A stretch of 64,000 nucleotides of DNA from assembly GCA_018269055.1 (NCBI GenBank), contig JAFDVI010000031.1, positions 62,001-126,000 on the forward strand, written 5' to 3'. Below are positions 11,101 to 20,228 of the stretch, piece by piece. Origin of the DNA: Acidobacteriota bacterium. Lineage in GTDB: Bacteria > Acidobacteriota > Blastocatellia > RBC074. Position 1 is the first letter of the stretch. Each line of letters opens with the position of its first letter. A program made the position numbers and the translations under genes. The notes beneath the pieces are model-generated. The model was not told the DNA's origin and searched no databases. It was given only the letters and a program-made list of their open reading frames with translations.

Positions 11101-14100
11101 AATTCGGCATACAGCCAAACCTTCACACATTCGGGCGGCGTCGGCACGGTCGCGTTTTCGCTGACCGGAGCGCTACCTACCGGAATGACGTTTTCAGGCG
11201 CGTCGCTTTCCGGAACGCCAACGCAATCCGGCAGTTTCCCCATCACGGTGACGGCCACTGATGCCAACAACTGCACGGGCAGCCGCGGCTACACGTTGGT
11301 CATTGCCTGTCAGACGATCTCTATTCTTCCGGCGACAATTCCGGCGGGTACGGCAGGAACAGCGTATTCGCAGACGTTCACATCCAGCGGCGGGGTTGGC
11401 ACTGTCAGTTTCGTGCAAAACGGAAAGCTCCCGGCAGGATTGACCTTCACCGGCGCAACGTTGTCCGGAACGCCAACGCAAACCGGCAGTTATCCGATTT
11501 CCATCACGGCCACAGACGCCAACAATTGCAGCACGACACGCAATTACACGCTGGTCATCAATTGCCAGACGATCACGGTTGATCCCATCTCGATTGCGGC
11601 AGGAATGGTTGGAACGGCATACAGCCAGAGCTTCACACAGAGCGGCGGAATCGGAGCGACGACTTTCAGTCTGACAGGAACGTTGCCGACAGGGATCACG
11701 TTTTCCGGCGCAAGCCTTTCGGGAACGCCCACGCAAACCGGCAGCTTCCCGATTACAGTAACGGCGACCGATTCCAATGGATGCACGGGATCGCGCAATT
11801 ACACGCTGGTCATTGCCTGCCAAACCATCACGGTCAATCCCGGCGCGATTTCAGCCGGAACGGCTGGCACGGCCTACAATCAAAGCTTCACGCAAAGCGG
11901 CGGCATTGGCACCACGACCTTCGGCCTGACTGGCGCGTTGCCGACTGGAATTACATTTATCGGCGCAGCGCTTTCCGGTACGCCCACGCAGACGGGCAGT
12001 TTTCCAATCACCGTGACGGCAACCGATGCCAATGGCTGCACCGGTTCGCGCGGTTACACATTGGTCATCAACTGCCAGACCATCACGGTGAATCCAACCA
12101 CCATTCCATCCGGGGCAGTGGGTTCAGCATACAGCCAAACCTTCACGCACAGCGGAGGCATCGGCACAACGACGTTCGTTTTGACGGGTACATTACCAAC
12201 GGGAATGTCCTTCACTGGCGCAACGCTTTCGGGCACGCCAACACAGGCGGGCAGCTTCCCCGTTACCGTGACGGCGACTGACGCTAATGGCTGCACGGGA
12301 TCGCGCAACTACACGCTGCTTGTGTGCGCTTCCATTACTGTCAATCCGACAACCATCGCCAAAGGCGCGATTGGATCGCCGTACACACAAACCTTCACCC
12401 AAACCGGCGGAGTCGGTTCGGTGACATTCAGTGTGACGGGCACACTTCCGACGGGCTTGACGTTTGCCAGCCCAACGCTTGCGGGCACACCGACGCAATC
12501 CGGAAGTTTCCCAATCACCGTGACGGCGACGGACTCAAATGGTTGCATCGGCAGCCGCAATTACACACTGATCATTTGCGGCACAATCACAGTGAATCCG
12601 ACAACGCTTTCAACAGGAACCGCTGCTTCGTCATATTCACAAACCTTCACACGAACGGGCGGAGCAGGCTCAGCAACGTTCGGCTTGACGGGAGCATTGC
12701 CCACCGGAATGACTTTCTCCGGCGCGACGCTTTCCGGAACGCCGACGCAACCCGGCAGCTTCCCGGTTACGGTGACAGCAACCGACGCCAATGGCTGCAC
12801 GGGTTCACGCAACTACACGCTGGTCATCAACTGTCAGGCGATCACGGTCAATCCGGCAACGATTCCATCCGGCGCGATCGGCACGGCTTACAGCCAGAGC
12901 TTCACGCAAACTGGTGGCATTGACACAATCAGCTTTTCCCTGACCGGCGCGCTTCCAACCGGCCTGACGTTCTCCAGTGGGGTTCTGTCGGGCACACCGA
13001 CGCAAACTGGCAGTTTCCCGATTGCCGTCACGGCAACAGATGAGAACGGATGTACAGGCAGCCGCAACTACACATTGGTCATTGGCTGCCAATCGCTAAC
13101 GGTGAATCCGGCATCGCTTTCGCCTGGTACGGTCAATTCGGCGTACAGCCAAACCTTCACGCAAACCGGCGGAACCGGCGCGATCGCGTTTTCGCTGGCC
13201 GGAGCGCTACCTACCGGAATGACGTTTTCAGGCGCGTCGCTTTCCGGAACGCCAACACAATCCGGCAGTTTTCCGATCACGGTCACTGCAACCGATGCCA
13301 ACAATTGTACCGGCAGCCGCAGCTATACGCTGGTCATCAACTGCCAGACAATTTCTATTCTTCCGGCAACAATTCCGGCGGGAACGGCTGGAACCGTTTA
13401 TTCGCAGACGTTCTCATCCAGCGGCGGAGTTGGTACTGTCAGTTTCGTGCAAAACGGCAAGCTTCCGGCGGGGTTGACCTTCACCGGCGCAACGCTTTCC
13501 GGCACGCCAACGCAAACCGGCAGCTATCCGATTTCGATCACCGCCACCGACGCCAACAGTTGCAGCACCACGCGCAATTACACGCTGGTCATTAACTGCC
13601 AGACAATCTCCATCGCGCCGACAACGATTCCAGCGGGAACCGTGAGCACGGCATACAGCCAAACCTTTACGCAAACCGGCGGAATCGGATTGGTGACGTA
13701 TTCGCAGTCAGGCAAGCTACCGGCGGGAATGACGTTCGCTGGCGACATGCTTTCGGGCACGCCAACGCAAACAGGCAATTTCCCGATCAGCATCACGGCG
13801 ACGGATGCCAACGGATGCAACGTCACGCGCAATTACGCACTGATCATCAATTGCCAGAGCGTCACTGTGAATCCGACGACGATTTCGGTGGGAACCGCCA
13901 ACACGGCGTATAGCCAAACGTTTACGCAGACTGGTGGCATTGGCACAGTGAATTTCAGTCTGACCGGCGCGCTGCCATCGGGATTGACGTTCGCTGGCGC
14001 GACGCTGTTGGGCACGCCAACGCAAACCGGCAGTTTCCCGATTACGGTGACGGCAATGGATGCCAATGGCTGCACAGGCAGTCGCAATTACACGCTGGTC

Positions 14101-16326
14101 ATCAATTGCCAGGGATTCACGATCAATCCAGCGGCGCTTCCGGCGGGGACGCTCGGCACTGCGTATAACCTGACCTTGACGCAAACCGGCGGAGTCGGCG
14201 CGACTTCCTACAGTTTGACCGGAACCCTGCCGAACGGAATCAACTTCACGGGCGCGACGTTTTCCGGAACGCCGACGCAACCCGGCAGCTTCCCCGTCAG
14301 TGTGACGGCAACGGATTCCAACGGATGCACCACCAGCAGCAATTACACGTTGGTCATCAACTGCCAAACAATCACGGTCAATCCAACGACGATTGTCGCC
14401 GGAACGGCTGGCACGGCTTATAACCAGAGCTTCACGCAAAGCGGCGGCATCGACACGACCAATTTCAGCCTGACCGGAATGCTGCCGACAGGCATTACCT
14501 TCTCCGGCGGAACGTTGTCCGGCACACCGACCCAGGCGGGCAGTTTCCCGATTACCGTGATGGTGACAGATTCCAATGGCTGCACGGGCAGCCGCAATTA
14601 CTCGCTGGTCATCAATTGCCAAACGATTACGGTGAATCCGGCGAGCATTGTGGCGGGAACCGCAGGCACGGCATACAGCCAGGGCTTCACGCAAACCGGC
14701 GGTATTGGAACCGTAGGGTTCAGCCTGACGGGAACACTGCCCAACGGATTGAGCTTGTCGGGCGCGACGCTATCGGGCGCGCCAACGCAAACCGGCAGCT
14801 TCCCGATCACCGTGACGGCAACGGATGCCAACGGTTGCACAGGCAGTCGTAATTACTCGTTGCTGATTAACTGTCCGACCGTCACCATCAACCCAGCGAC
14901 CTTGCCGAACGGATTTGTGGGCATCAGTTACGGCACACAAACACTGTCGGCAGTTGGCGGCTTTGGGCCGTACACGTTCAGTCTCAGCGCGGGCGCATTG
15001 CCGGGCGGTTTGACGCTGAACGGCGCGAATTTGTCCGGGACGCCTACCTCAGGCGGAACGTTCAACTTCACGATTCAAGCCACGGACAGCAATGGATGCG
15101 TGGGAACAAGCATGTACACCGTGATCATCTCCGGCGGCGCAAAAGGCACTGGATTGCAGTTTTATCCGCTGCCTGCGCCTGTGCGCTTACTGGACACCCG
15201 CCAGGGGCAAACAGCCTGCTTCACGCCGGGAGCACAAATTCCTGGTGGCACGTCATTGACGCAGCCAGCGGCTGGAAGCTGCTCGATTCCGACAACGGCG
15301 CTGGCTGTCACAGGCAACATCACGACCGTACAATCGGGCGGAGGCTTCCTGACGATGTATCCCAGCGACGCGACACGACCGACCGTCGCCAATTCCAACT
15401 TCGCTGCAAATGAAATCCTGAACAACGTCTTTACCGTGGGCTTGGGAGCTTCGGATGGCGCGTTCAAAATTTTCGTCACCACCAACACGGACGTGGTCGT
15501 GGACATCACGGGGTATTACGCTCCGCCCGGAACCGGCGGGTTGTATTACCACACATTGCCGTCGCCGATTCGCTTGTTGGAAACACGGCAAGGTCAGCCC
15601 GGCTGCTTCACGCCCGGCGCGCCGCTGCCCGCCAACACGGAAACCTTGCAACAAGGCACCACGACTTGCAGCGGCGTAACCATTCCCGGTTCGGCAGTGG
15701 CGTTGTATGGCAATGCCACAACGGTTGGTCCAGCCTCGAACGGCTTCCTGACCTTCTTCCCGGCCAATGCAACAAGGCCGAATACTGCCAGCGGAAATTA
15801 TCAGTCCGGCCAAACGTTGAATTCACCGTTTATCGTTGGGCTGTCTCCGGCGGGTCAGTTCAAAATTTACACCGTCGCACAAACCAATTTGGTAATAGAC
15901 GTGCACGGGTATTTCAGCACGGAAGCCAGTGATGTGAACGGCCTTGGATTGCTGTTTACGCCACTGGCTGCGCCGGTCCGATTGATGGATTCACGCGCAA
16001 CCGGAGCTTCGGGTTGCTTCACGCCAGGCGCTCCGCTGCAAGCCGGCGTCGAACAATCGCAACTGGCGCGCGGAACCTGCACGATTGGTTCCTCCGCACA
16101 AGCCATCGTCGGAAACGCAACCGTCGTCAACAATCCATCCAACGGATTCCTGACGCTGTGGCCAAGCAGCGCCACGCGCCCGCTGGTCGCTTCGTCAAAC
16201 TGGGTAGCCAATAAAGTCTTCAACCGATATTTCACGGTGAGTTTGGGAGGAGACGGCAACTTCAAGATGTACGCCAGCTCGGGAACCGATTTGGTGGTGG
16301 ATGTGTCCGGATACTTTGCCCCATAA
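8170..16326 (+). CDS. 2718-residue secreted protein: seven FG-GAP blades, 22 Ig-like repeats, LLDTR tail
   Basis: The TTG at 8170 sits 6 bases after AAGGAGA and is preferred; an ATG at 8176 is the alternative. A hydrophobic segment (IALTLFSLVTLIIG) gives a signal peptide. Residues of about 115-447 contain seven FG-GAP/VCBS units with DxNxDGxxDL calcium-type loops and LLGxGxGxF, enough for one complete seven-bladed integrin-like propeller. Residues of about 452-2321 are 22 tandem He_PIG Ig-like domains of about 85 residues. The last 395 residues are three FxPLxAPVRLLDTR repeats that match the tail of the 3293 protein. It is probably an extracellular or surface adhesin; the ligand is unknown. 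Confidence 0.9.
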   Translation: MKMSMQVYLRTGIALTLFSLVTLIIGHYRSQATATVTSISPNGRIQELTNNKPIGFCQNNPTEQLFKGNTAAELLLNPIRFDWMVTSTTVQSGCPTPSFTQAATSPEHVGIDAHYVGLGYINGDNHLDIVTTDNDSASLTILLGDGTGDFTVLPNHIPVGMFPVTVEVGDFNEDGKADLVVTNPGSNSVSVLLGDGTGGFVNAPGSPISVGTAPRSVAIGNFNNDSHSDLVVTNGSSANFNILLGNGNGTFTNAPGSPFASGSDPFHAVIGNFNGDANSDLAIAMFVDGALRIYLGNGDGTFTQAGSPIPLGTWTSFLAQGDFNGDGKVDLAAVNRISANMQVLLGNGSGGFSQAPGSPYSTGTAPMVVQTADLNLDGKLDLAVANESDANTFVYLGNGNGTFGAPTTLLKGRLPTHLAIADFNEDNRPDIATSDAGDNTVTILLNSCGACPPITVNPALIATGTAGTSYSQTFTATGASAPYTFSVIGTLPTGLTFNSPTLSGTPTQTGSFPITVTVTDANSCIGSRNYILVVNCQTITVNPATIPTGTVNTAYNQTFTHTGGIGTTTFSLTGTLPTGLTFSGGVLSGTPTQPGNFPITVTATDSNGCTGSRNYTLVINCQTITVNPTSIPAGNAGVIYSQTFTQTNGVGTISFSLSGTLPTGMTFSGGTLSGTPTQTGNFPIIVTATDSNGCAGSRGYTLVISICETITVNPATLPSGTVGTAYSQSFTQVGGMGTTTFTLTGALPTGLTFSGTTLSGTPTQFGSFPITVTATDSNGCTGSRNDTLVINCQNIIVNPSSVPAGTAGVAYSQTFTQTGGIGTVNFSWSGKLPSGLTLSGATLSGTPTEVGNYSFTITATDSNGCTGSRSYTLTIICQAISITPLTIPSGTVGAAFSQSFSQSGGIGTTNFSVIGTLPNGVTLSGNTLSGTPTQSGSFPITIKATDANGCTGMRDYTLVINCQAITVNPAALSSGIVNSAYSQTFTHSGGVGTVAFSLTGALPTGMTFSGASLSGTPTQSGSFPITVTATDANNCTGSRGYTLVIACQTISILPATIPAGTAGTAYSQTFTSSGGVGTVSFVQNGKLPAGLTFTGATLSGTPTQTGSYPISITATDANNCSTTRNYTLVINCQTITVDPISIAAGMVGTAYSQSFTQSGGIGATTFSLTGTLPTGITFSGASLSGTPTQTGSFPITVTATDSNGCTGSRNYTLVIACQTITVNPGAISAGTAGTAYNQSFTQSGGIGTTTFGLTGALPTGITFIGAALSGTPTQTGSFPITVTATDANGCTGSRGYTLVINCQTITVNPTTIPSGAVGSAYSQTFTHSGGIGTTTFVLTGTLPTGMSFTGATLSGTPTQAGSFPVTVTATDANGCTGSRNYTLLVCASITVNPTTIAKGAIGSPYTQTFTQTGGVGSVTFSVTGTLPTGLTFASPTLAGTPTQSGSFPITVTATDSNGCIGSRNYTLIICGTITVNPTTLSTGTAASSYSQTFTRTGGAGSATFGLTGALPTGMTFSGATLSGTPTQPGSFPVTVTATDANGCTGSRNYTLVINCQAITVNPATIPSGAIGTAYSQSFTQTGGIDTISFSLTGALPTGLTFSSGVLSGTPTQTGSFPIAVTATDENGCTGSRNYTLVIGCQSLTVNPASLSPGTVNSAYSQTFTQTGGTGAIAFSLAGALPTGMTFSGASLSGTPTQSGSFPITVTATDANNCTGSRSYTLVINCQTISILPATIPAGTAGTVYSQTFSSSGGVGTVSFVQNGKLPAGLTFTGATLSGTPTQTGSYPISITATDANSCSTTRNYTLVINCQTISIAPTTIPAGTVSTAYSQTFTQTGGIGLVTYSQSGKLPAGMTFAGDMLSGTPTQTGNFPISITATDANGCNVTRNYALIINCQSVTVNPTTISVGTANTAYSQTFTQTGGIGTVNFSLTGALPSGLTFAGATLLGTPTQTGSFPITVTAMDANGCTGSRNYTLVINCQGFTINPAALPAGTLGTAYNLTLTQTGGVGATSYSLTGTLPNGINFTGATFSGTPTQPGSFPVSVTATDSNGCTTSSNYTLVINCQTITVNPTTIVAGTAGTAYNQSFTQSGGIDTTNFSLTGMLPTGITFSGGTLSGTPTQAGSFPITVMVTDSNGCTGSRNYSLVINCQTITVNPASIVAGTAGTAYSQGFTQTGGIGTVGFSLTGTLPNGLSLSGATLSGAPTQTGSFPITVTATDANGCTGSRNYSLLINCPTVTINPATLPNGFVGISYGTQTLSAVGGFGPYTFSLSAGALPGGLTLNGANLSGTPTSGGTFNFTIQATDSNGCVGTSMYTVIISGGAKGTGLQFYPLPAPVRLLDTRQGQTACFTPGAQIPGGTSLTQPAAGSCSIPTTALAVTGNITTVQSGGGFLTMYPSDATRPTVANSNFAANEILNNVFTVGLGASDGAFKIFVTTNTDVVVDITGYYAPPGTGGLYYHTLPSPIRLLETRQGQPGCFTPGAPLPANTETLQQGTTTCSGVTIPGSAVALYGNATTVGPASNGFLTFFPANATRPNTASGNYQSGQTLNSPFIVGLSPAGQFKIYTVAQTNLVIDVHGYFSTEASDVNGLGLLFTPLAAPVRLMDSRATGASGCFTPGAPLQAGVEQSQLARGTCTIGSSAQAIVGNATVVNNPSNGFLTLWPSSATRPLVASSNWVANKVFNRYFTVSLGGDGNFKMYASSGTDLVVDVSGYFAP
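9523..15132 (+). repeat. Array of 22 in-frame Ig-like repeats, about 255 bp period
   Basis: Each unit runs from xxITVNPxxIxxGTxGTAYSQxF through LPTGLTFSGxxLSGTPTQxGSFPITVTATDxNGC to GSRNYTLVINC. I counted 22 openings. The pair NGC and INC, 12 residues apart, recurs in nearly every unit and could form one disulfide per domain. Units 7-8 (from about 11060) and 15-16 (from about 13096) are far more alike than their neighbours and share a 54-base identical block at 11167-11220 and 13201-13254, which points to an internal duplication or conversion spanning eight units. Confidence 0.9.
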
Positions 16327-16350
16327 GTTGGAGCGTTTGAAAGGCTGATG

Positions 16351-16386
16351 TAAGGCAGGTCGTCAACCGGCCTGCCTTATTTTTTG
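16351..16386 (+). terminator. Rho-independent terminator after the 2718-residue gene
   Basis: TAAGGCAGG (16351-16359) pairs with CCTGCCTTA (16371-16379), and a run of T follows at 16380-16385. It lies 24 bases after the stop codon. Confidence 0.8.
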
Positions 16387-16420
16387 CTTGAAGGAATCGC
16401 GTCGAGAAATCGCGAATTGG

Positions 16421-16987
16421 TTAGGCCTGCTCGTAAGCTTGTTTGAGCCAAGCGATCAATTCTTTGTCTACGTCCGTGGCGCTTTCGACGCGGACGCGAT
16501 GGCTAACCATCGCGTTGAAGCTGCCGGACGCTTCCAGCTTGCCCGCCGGAGCAACGCCTTTGAGGTTGATTCCGACGTCTATACGCGTTTTCGTTGTTGG
16601 TTGAATCAGCCCGAATTGTTTGTTTCGCCGCAAACTGACATAGGTTTTCTTCGGAGAGATTTCGACATCCTTGCCAAACTTGCCGACGGCTTTGATCAAT
16701 TCATCATAAATCGGCTTCAAGCCCGCTTTTTCGCCAGCGTATTGCGCCGCCACCGGATCGTCCACCGCCGCTTTGCCTTCCTCGCTTTGATTTTTCAAGG
16801 TGTGCGCGACCAGGTTGGCGTAGCCGTGTCCCAGCCCATGCTCGGTTTTCAGAAATTTGATGATTTCGCCGTGCTTTTCCAACTTGGCGGCTTTGGCGAT
16901 CTTCACCCATTCGTCCAGCGATTTGCCGGTCTTTTCCTTCAAATTCTGAATCATCGTCTGCACAGCTTGTTCAATTTTGTCGGCCAT
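16421..16987 (-). CDS. DUF4287 / DUF5655 domain protein
   Basis: 188 residues from the ATG at 16987, which has AGGAGA 9 bases upstream; the frame extends further 5' but overlaps the previous gene. The N-terminal half (MIQNLKEKTGKSLDEW, then KHGEIIKFLKTEHGLGHGYANL) is the DUF4287 pattern. The C-terminal half (KTYVSLRRNKQFGLIQPTTKTRIDVG) fits DUF5655. Both families are cytosolic and lack a known activity. Its start overlaps the stop of the SET-domain gene in TAATG, so translation is probably coupled. Confidence 0.85.
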   Translation of the reverse strand: MADKIEQAVQTMIQNLKEKTGKSLDEWVKIAKAAKLEKHGEIIKFLKTEHGLGHGYANLVAHTLKNQSEEGKAAVDDPVAAQYAGEKAGLKPIYDELIKAVGKFGKDVEISPKKTYVSLRRNKQFGLIQPTTKTRIDVGINLKGVAPAGKLEASGSFNAMVSHRVRVESATDVDKELIAWLKQAYEQA

Positions 16988-17340
16988 TAACTTTCTCCTG
17001 ATTGGATTTCGGCGGCATGAATCCAGCCTCGGCAATTGCCCGCGCCGCAAAGGCATTCAAAATTCCATGGCGAAGCCGGTAACGGATGCGCCAAATAATC
17101 AAACGTAATCTCTTCACCGGCAGCGATGTCTCGCACGGCCACCAACATCCCTGATTCGTCAAATCGCCCATTTGGATCGCAGGAATGATTGGTCAAATGC
17201 ATCGGCATCACTTCCTGCGACCAGTAATCAAACGGGTAGATGGCTTCGCCTGCCGCGTAAGCTCTGGTGGTAAACAATGCTTTGTGTTTGTGCGTCGCAA
17301 ACTCCACGACGCGGAATTCTTCAAACCCTGGCAGAGTCAT
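16987..17340 (-). CDS. Small bacterial SET-domain protein (putative lysine methyltransferase)
   Basis: 117 residues. The ATG at 17340 is chosen because it overlaps the TGA of the mbtH-like gene (ATGA); a longer frame to 17478 lies inside that gene. The SET hallmarks are present: NHSCDPN at 51-57, the pseudoknot strand EITFDY at 77-82, and a post-SET cysteine cluster C96, C98, C103. The family transfers a methyl group from S-adenosylmethionine to lysine. The target here is unknown; a ribosomal or DNA-binding protein is conceivable. It sits between an MbtH-like gene and a DUF4287 gene with overlapping stop/start codons on both sides. Confidence 0.85.
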   Translation of the reverse strand: MTLPGFEEFRVVEFATHKHKALFTTRAYAAGEAIYPFDYWSQEVMPMHLTNHSCDPNGRFDESGMLVAVRDIAAGEEITFDYLAHPLPASPWNFECLCGAGNCRGWIHAAEIQSGES

Positions 17341-17579
17341 TGCGAACCACCCTGTTGCCGCTGTCGCTCCATCTCCTCCATCTTTTTTCGCAAACTCAAA
17401 GGCCGCATATCCGTCCATACCTCTTCGATGTATTTCAGGCATTCGGCTTTGGTTCCTGTTTTTCCGCCATAAGCCCAACCCAGCGGCAATTCCCTGTGAT
17501 CCGGCCAGATGGAATACTGCTCTTCGTGATTCACAACGACCTTGTAAATCGTCTTGTCTTCTTCATCTTCCCAACTCAT
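17337..17579 (-). CDS. MbtH-like protein
   Basis: 80 residues with the MbtH signature: [20 protein letters not shown], then GWAYGG, then [18 protein letters not shown]. MbtH proteins bind and activate adenylation domains of non-ribosomal peptide synthetases. No synthetase is in this window, so it is an orphan here. GAGAGG lies 4 bases before the ATG. It begins 17 bases after the stop of the esterase gene and ends in an ATGA overlap with the SET gene. Confidence 0.9.
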   Translation of the reverse strand: MSWEDEEDKTIYKVVVNHEEQYSIWPDHRELPLGWAYGGKTGTKAECLKYIEEVWTDMRPLSLRKKMEEMERQRQQGGSQ

Positions 17580-17595
17580 AAAACCTCTCGATGAT

Positions 17596-19302
17596 CTATT
17601 TCATTACCACCAAACCGCTGGCAGTTTGGTTGATGCGCGCCGCCATCAGCTTGACCAGTTCCGCATTTGTGAACGGTTGCCAACCATGCGGTTTCATCGG
17701 TCGCCCGTATTCAAACACGGCCTCGGATTTGGGATTGTCTGCGGCTTTCAGAAAATCTTCGAGCTGATACACGGCCAGATTCAAATAGTAATTATCCATA
17801 TCGCCACAGTACACGTGAATTTTTCCGACCAGATCGTTGCCGATTTTCGACCAGTTCTTTTCCAGGTTGTAACGCAGGTCGTAACCGTTGTCGCGCATGT
17901 ACAACGCGACTTCACGATCAATTTTGCCCGTAAGCCGATCCCAAATCGGACGCGGATAGCCGTCTTTGCCGACTGGCCCATACGCCGCATCCCAGGCGGC
18001 AATTTGTTGCCCCGAACGATTGTTGCTGCCCAGCACTGCTTCCAACTGAGACATCTCGCGCATCGTCAACGTCACCTGTCCGTCGGCGTTGCGGGACAGC
18101 GGACGAACCAGTTTCGCCCAATCGCCGCTCGGCACTTCAAAGGCATTATCGTCTTCGTACACGTTCGACATTTGGTAGCGTCGAAAATCCACCGGATCGG
18201 GATACAACGACCACGTTCCGTTGAAAAACTTCGGATGCAAAACTTGCAGCGCCAGCGATTCCCAACCACCGGTCGAACCGCCCGTCAATACGCGCGCTTC
18301 CGGTTTGGGAATGAGCCTGAAGTGTTCTTCCAGGTATGGAATCAATTCCTGTGTCAGCGCATCGCCATACGGTCCGTTGTTCACTGAATTCACCGCATAC
18401 GAATCGTCATAAAACGGCGTCGGATGTTGAAACGTCACCGCCGCCATGCGCGGAAAATCGTCCGACATCCAGGCTTGCGAAAATTCGTAGCCGGGTTCGC
18501 GCGCGCTACGCGCCAGCCGCGCTTTGCGCTGTTCCTCGGTTTCAGGCCGTGCCGGAGGTTGCGTCGTAAATCCAAACGGCGGATTGAGTCCAAAATGTCC
18601 CTGAATGTAAATCGCCGGATATTTCTGATTCGGATTTTGCGCGAAGCCTTTCGGCAACAGCAGCGTCGCCCCCAGATACACAGGCCGCCCCCAAAATTCC
18701 GACAACATCTTGCTCTGAATTTTGACGCGCTTGACCCATTCTGTATCGGGCGGCATTTCAATTGGCGGCAGTTTCTTGATCAGGCTGAGTTTGATATTGA
18801 ATCCGGCGGCAGGATCAAGCCGCACACGCTGGACTTCGCTGACCAGATTGCCCGGCGAGCGATTCCACTGCTGCCCTTCCCATTGATCCCAATGCACCCA
18901 GATCGTGTGACCGTCTTTGCGATGGACTTGCGTGTACACGTTCAGCAACGCCTGAACATAATACTCGCCCGCCGGAAGCTGGCTCAGACTTTCGACCTGA
19001 TAGCCCAACGTCGAACTGTCAATCACTGCGTTCGCGCCTGGCTTCAGCGCGTCCACGTCGACACCATAAAATGGCACCGAGGCTTGATACGAACCCGCCT
19101 GCAACCGAGGCTCGACGCGATTGCTCTTCGAAATCATCACGAACATGCGTCCCGTGATTGGCTCACCGCTCAGCGAAGCCGGAAACGAAATCTCGAATTT
19201 GGTTTCCATTGCCGTCGTTCGGCCCGATCGAACCAGTGACAGCAACAGACAAACAGCAACTCCTGCCACGATCAACAAACTACGCTTCTTTTGAATCTTC
19301 AT
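17596..19302 (-). CDS. Exported esterase-like alpha/beta hydrolase
   Basis: 568 residues from the ATG at 19302, preceded by AGGAGA; a GTG six codons upstream is the alternative. Residues 1-27 form a signal peptide ([20 protein letters not shown]). The C-terminal half is of the esterase D / enterochelin-esterase type: the nucleophile elbow GGSTGGW lies near residue 340, with a later acidic stretch (YCGDMDNYY) and a histidine in KPHGW. The N-terminal 200 residues look like a beta-sandwich. The substrate is unknown. It is the first gene of a same-strand run with mbtH, SET and DUF4287 genes. Confidence 0.75.
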   Translation of the reverse strand: MKIQKKRSLLIVAGVAVCLLLSLVRSGRTTAMETKFEISFPASLSGEPITGRMFVMISKSNRVEPRLQAGSYQASVPFYGVDVDALKPGANAVIDSSTLGYQVESLSQLPAGEYYVQALLNVYTQVHRKDGHTIWVHWDQWEGQQWNRSPGNLVSEVQRVRLDPAAGFNIKLSLIKKLPPIEMPPDTEWVKRVKIQSKMLSEFWGRPVYLGATLLLPKGFAQNPNQKYPAIYIQGHFGLNPPFGFTTQPPARPETEEQRKARLARSAREPGYEFSQAWMSDDFPRMAAVTFQHPTPFYDDSYAVNSVNNGPYGDALTQELIPYLEEHFRLIPKPEARVLTGGSTGGWESLALQVLHPKFFNGTWSLYPDPVDFRRYQMSNVYEDDNAFEVPSGDWAKLVRPLSRNADGQVTLTMREMSQLEAVLGSNNRSGQQIAAWDAAYGPVGKDGYPRPIWDRLTGKIDREVALYMRDNGYDLRYNLEKNWSKIGNDLVGKIHVYCGDMDNYYLNLAVYQLEDFLKAADNPKSEAVFEYGRPMKPHGWQPFTNAELVKLMAARINQTASGLVVMK

Positions 19303-19498
19303 CAGAATTTCTCCTGGCACACTTAAAATCTGCCATTTTACTGCTTTAACAGAATCCTCTGCCCGGCTTTCACTTCCCTGACTTTGCGATTAATTCCTGC
19401 ATCAACGGCAAATCTCCAAACAGAAGATCACGTACTTCAGGCCGCTTTTCCTTCCTGAACCAGCTTGGCTTAAACCAGTTTGCTATTTCGTCTCCCGC

Positions 19499-20194
19499 TT
19501 AACCCGCTGTTCCGAACAAAGCCCCAACTGCAGCAGTCAATCCCATTGCCAGTGCCCCCCAGAACGTCACGCGAACAGTGGATTTCAAAATTGGCGCTCC
19601 TCCTGTTTGCGCAGCGACGATGCCTAAGGCCGCCAGGAAAATCAGGGACAATCCCGACACAGTAACCACCAAGCTCGATTCCGGAGCAACCAACACTGTC
19701 AAAAGCGGTAGCAATGCCCCAACCGCAAACGAACCGGCAGAAGCGAACGCTGCCTGAATCGGTCGTGCAGTGGAATGTTCTGTGATGCCAAGTTCGTCTC
19801 GTGCATGCGCCGCCAATGCGTCATGCGCCATCAACTGCGTCGCAACTTGCGAGGCCAATGCCGGTTCCAGCCCACGGGCGACATAAATTAAGGCAAGTTC
19901 GTCGTGCTCAAATGCCTTGTCCGTAGCCAGTTCTTGTCGCTCACGACTCAGGTCCGCTTCTTCCGCGTCGGCTTGCGAACTGACCGAAACATATTCTCCG
20001 GCAGCCATAGACATTGCCCCGGCAACCAAAGCGGCAACTCCGGCAACCAGGACTGCGTTCCGCGACGCGTGCGAAGCTGCAATGCCCACCACCAAACTCG
20101 CCGTCGAAACGATTCCATCGTTCGCTCCCAACACTGCCGCTCGCAACCACCCGATTCGTTCTGTTTTGTGCCTTTCTCTATGGCTTCTTGGCAT
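19499..20194 (-). CDS. VIT-family Fe/Mn transporter
   Basis: 231 residues. The ATG at 20194 is preferred because TGGAG lies about 10 bases upstream and it does not overlap the previous gene; the frame could start at 20254. The N-terminal ERIGWLRAAVLGANDGIVSTASLVVG and the MSMAAGEYVSVSSQAD motif are typical of the VIT1/CCC1 family, which exports iron or manganese from the cytosol. About five membrane segments are visible, with a charged cytosolic loop (about residues 80-145) that holds the acidic metal-binding helices in this family. Confidence 0.9.
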   Translation of the reverse strand: MPRSHRERHKTERIGWLRAAVLGANDGIVSTASLVVGIAASHASRNAVLVAGVAALVAGAMSMAAGEYVSVSSQADAEEADLSRERQELATDKAFEHDELALIYVARGLEPALASQVATQLMAHDALAAHARDELGITEHSTARPIQAAFASAGSFAVGALLPLLTVLVAPESSLVVTVSGLSLIFLAALGIVAAQTGGAPILKSTVRVTFWGALAMGLTAAVGALFGTAG

Positions 20195-20228
20195 AACGTT
20201 TTTCGCTCCAGTCTGTCCCTCAACAGTA

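Noticed and set aside
13717-14694. Minus-strand ORFs across the Ig-repeat array
   Set aside because: They repeat with the same 255-base period as the real gene and translate to arginine/histidine-rich sequence; they are shadows of the plus-strand repeats.
9523-15132. Regular repeats considered as a CRISPR array
   Set aside because: The period is 255 bases, fully coding and in frame, with no spacers.
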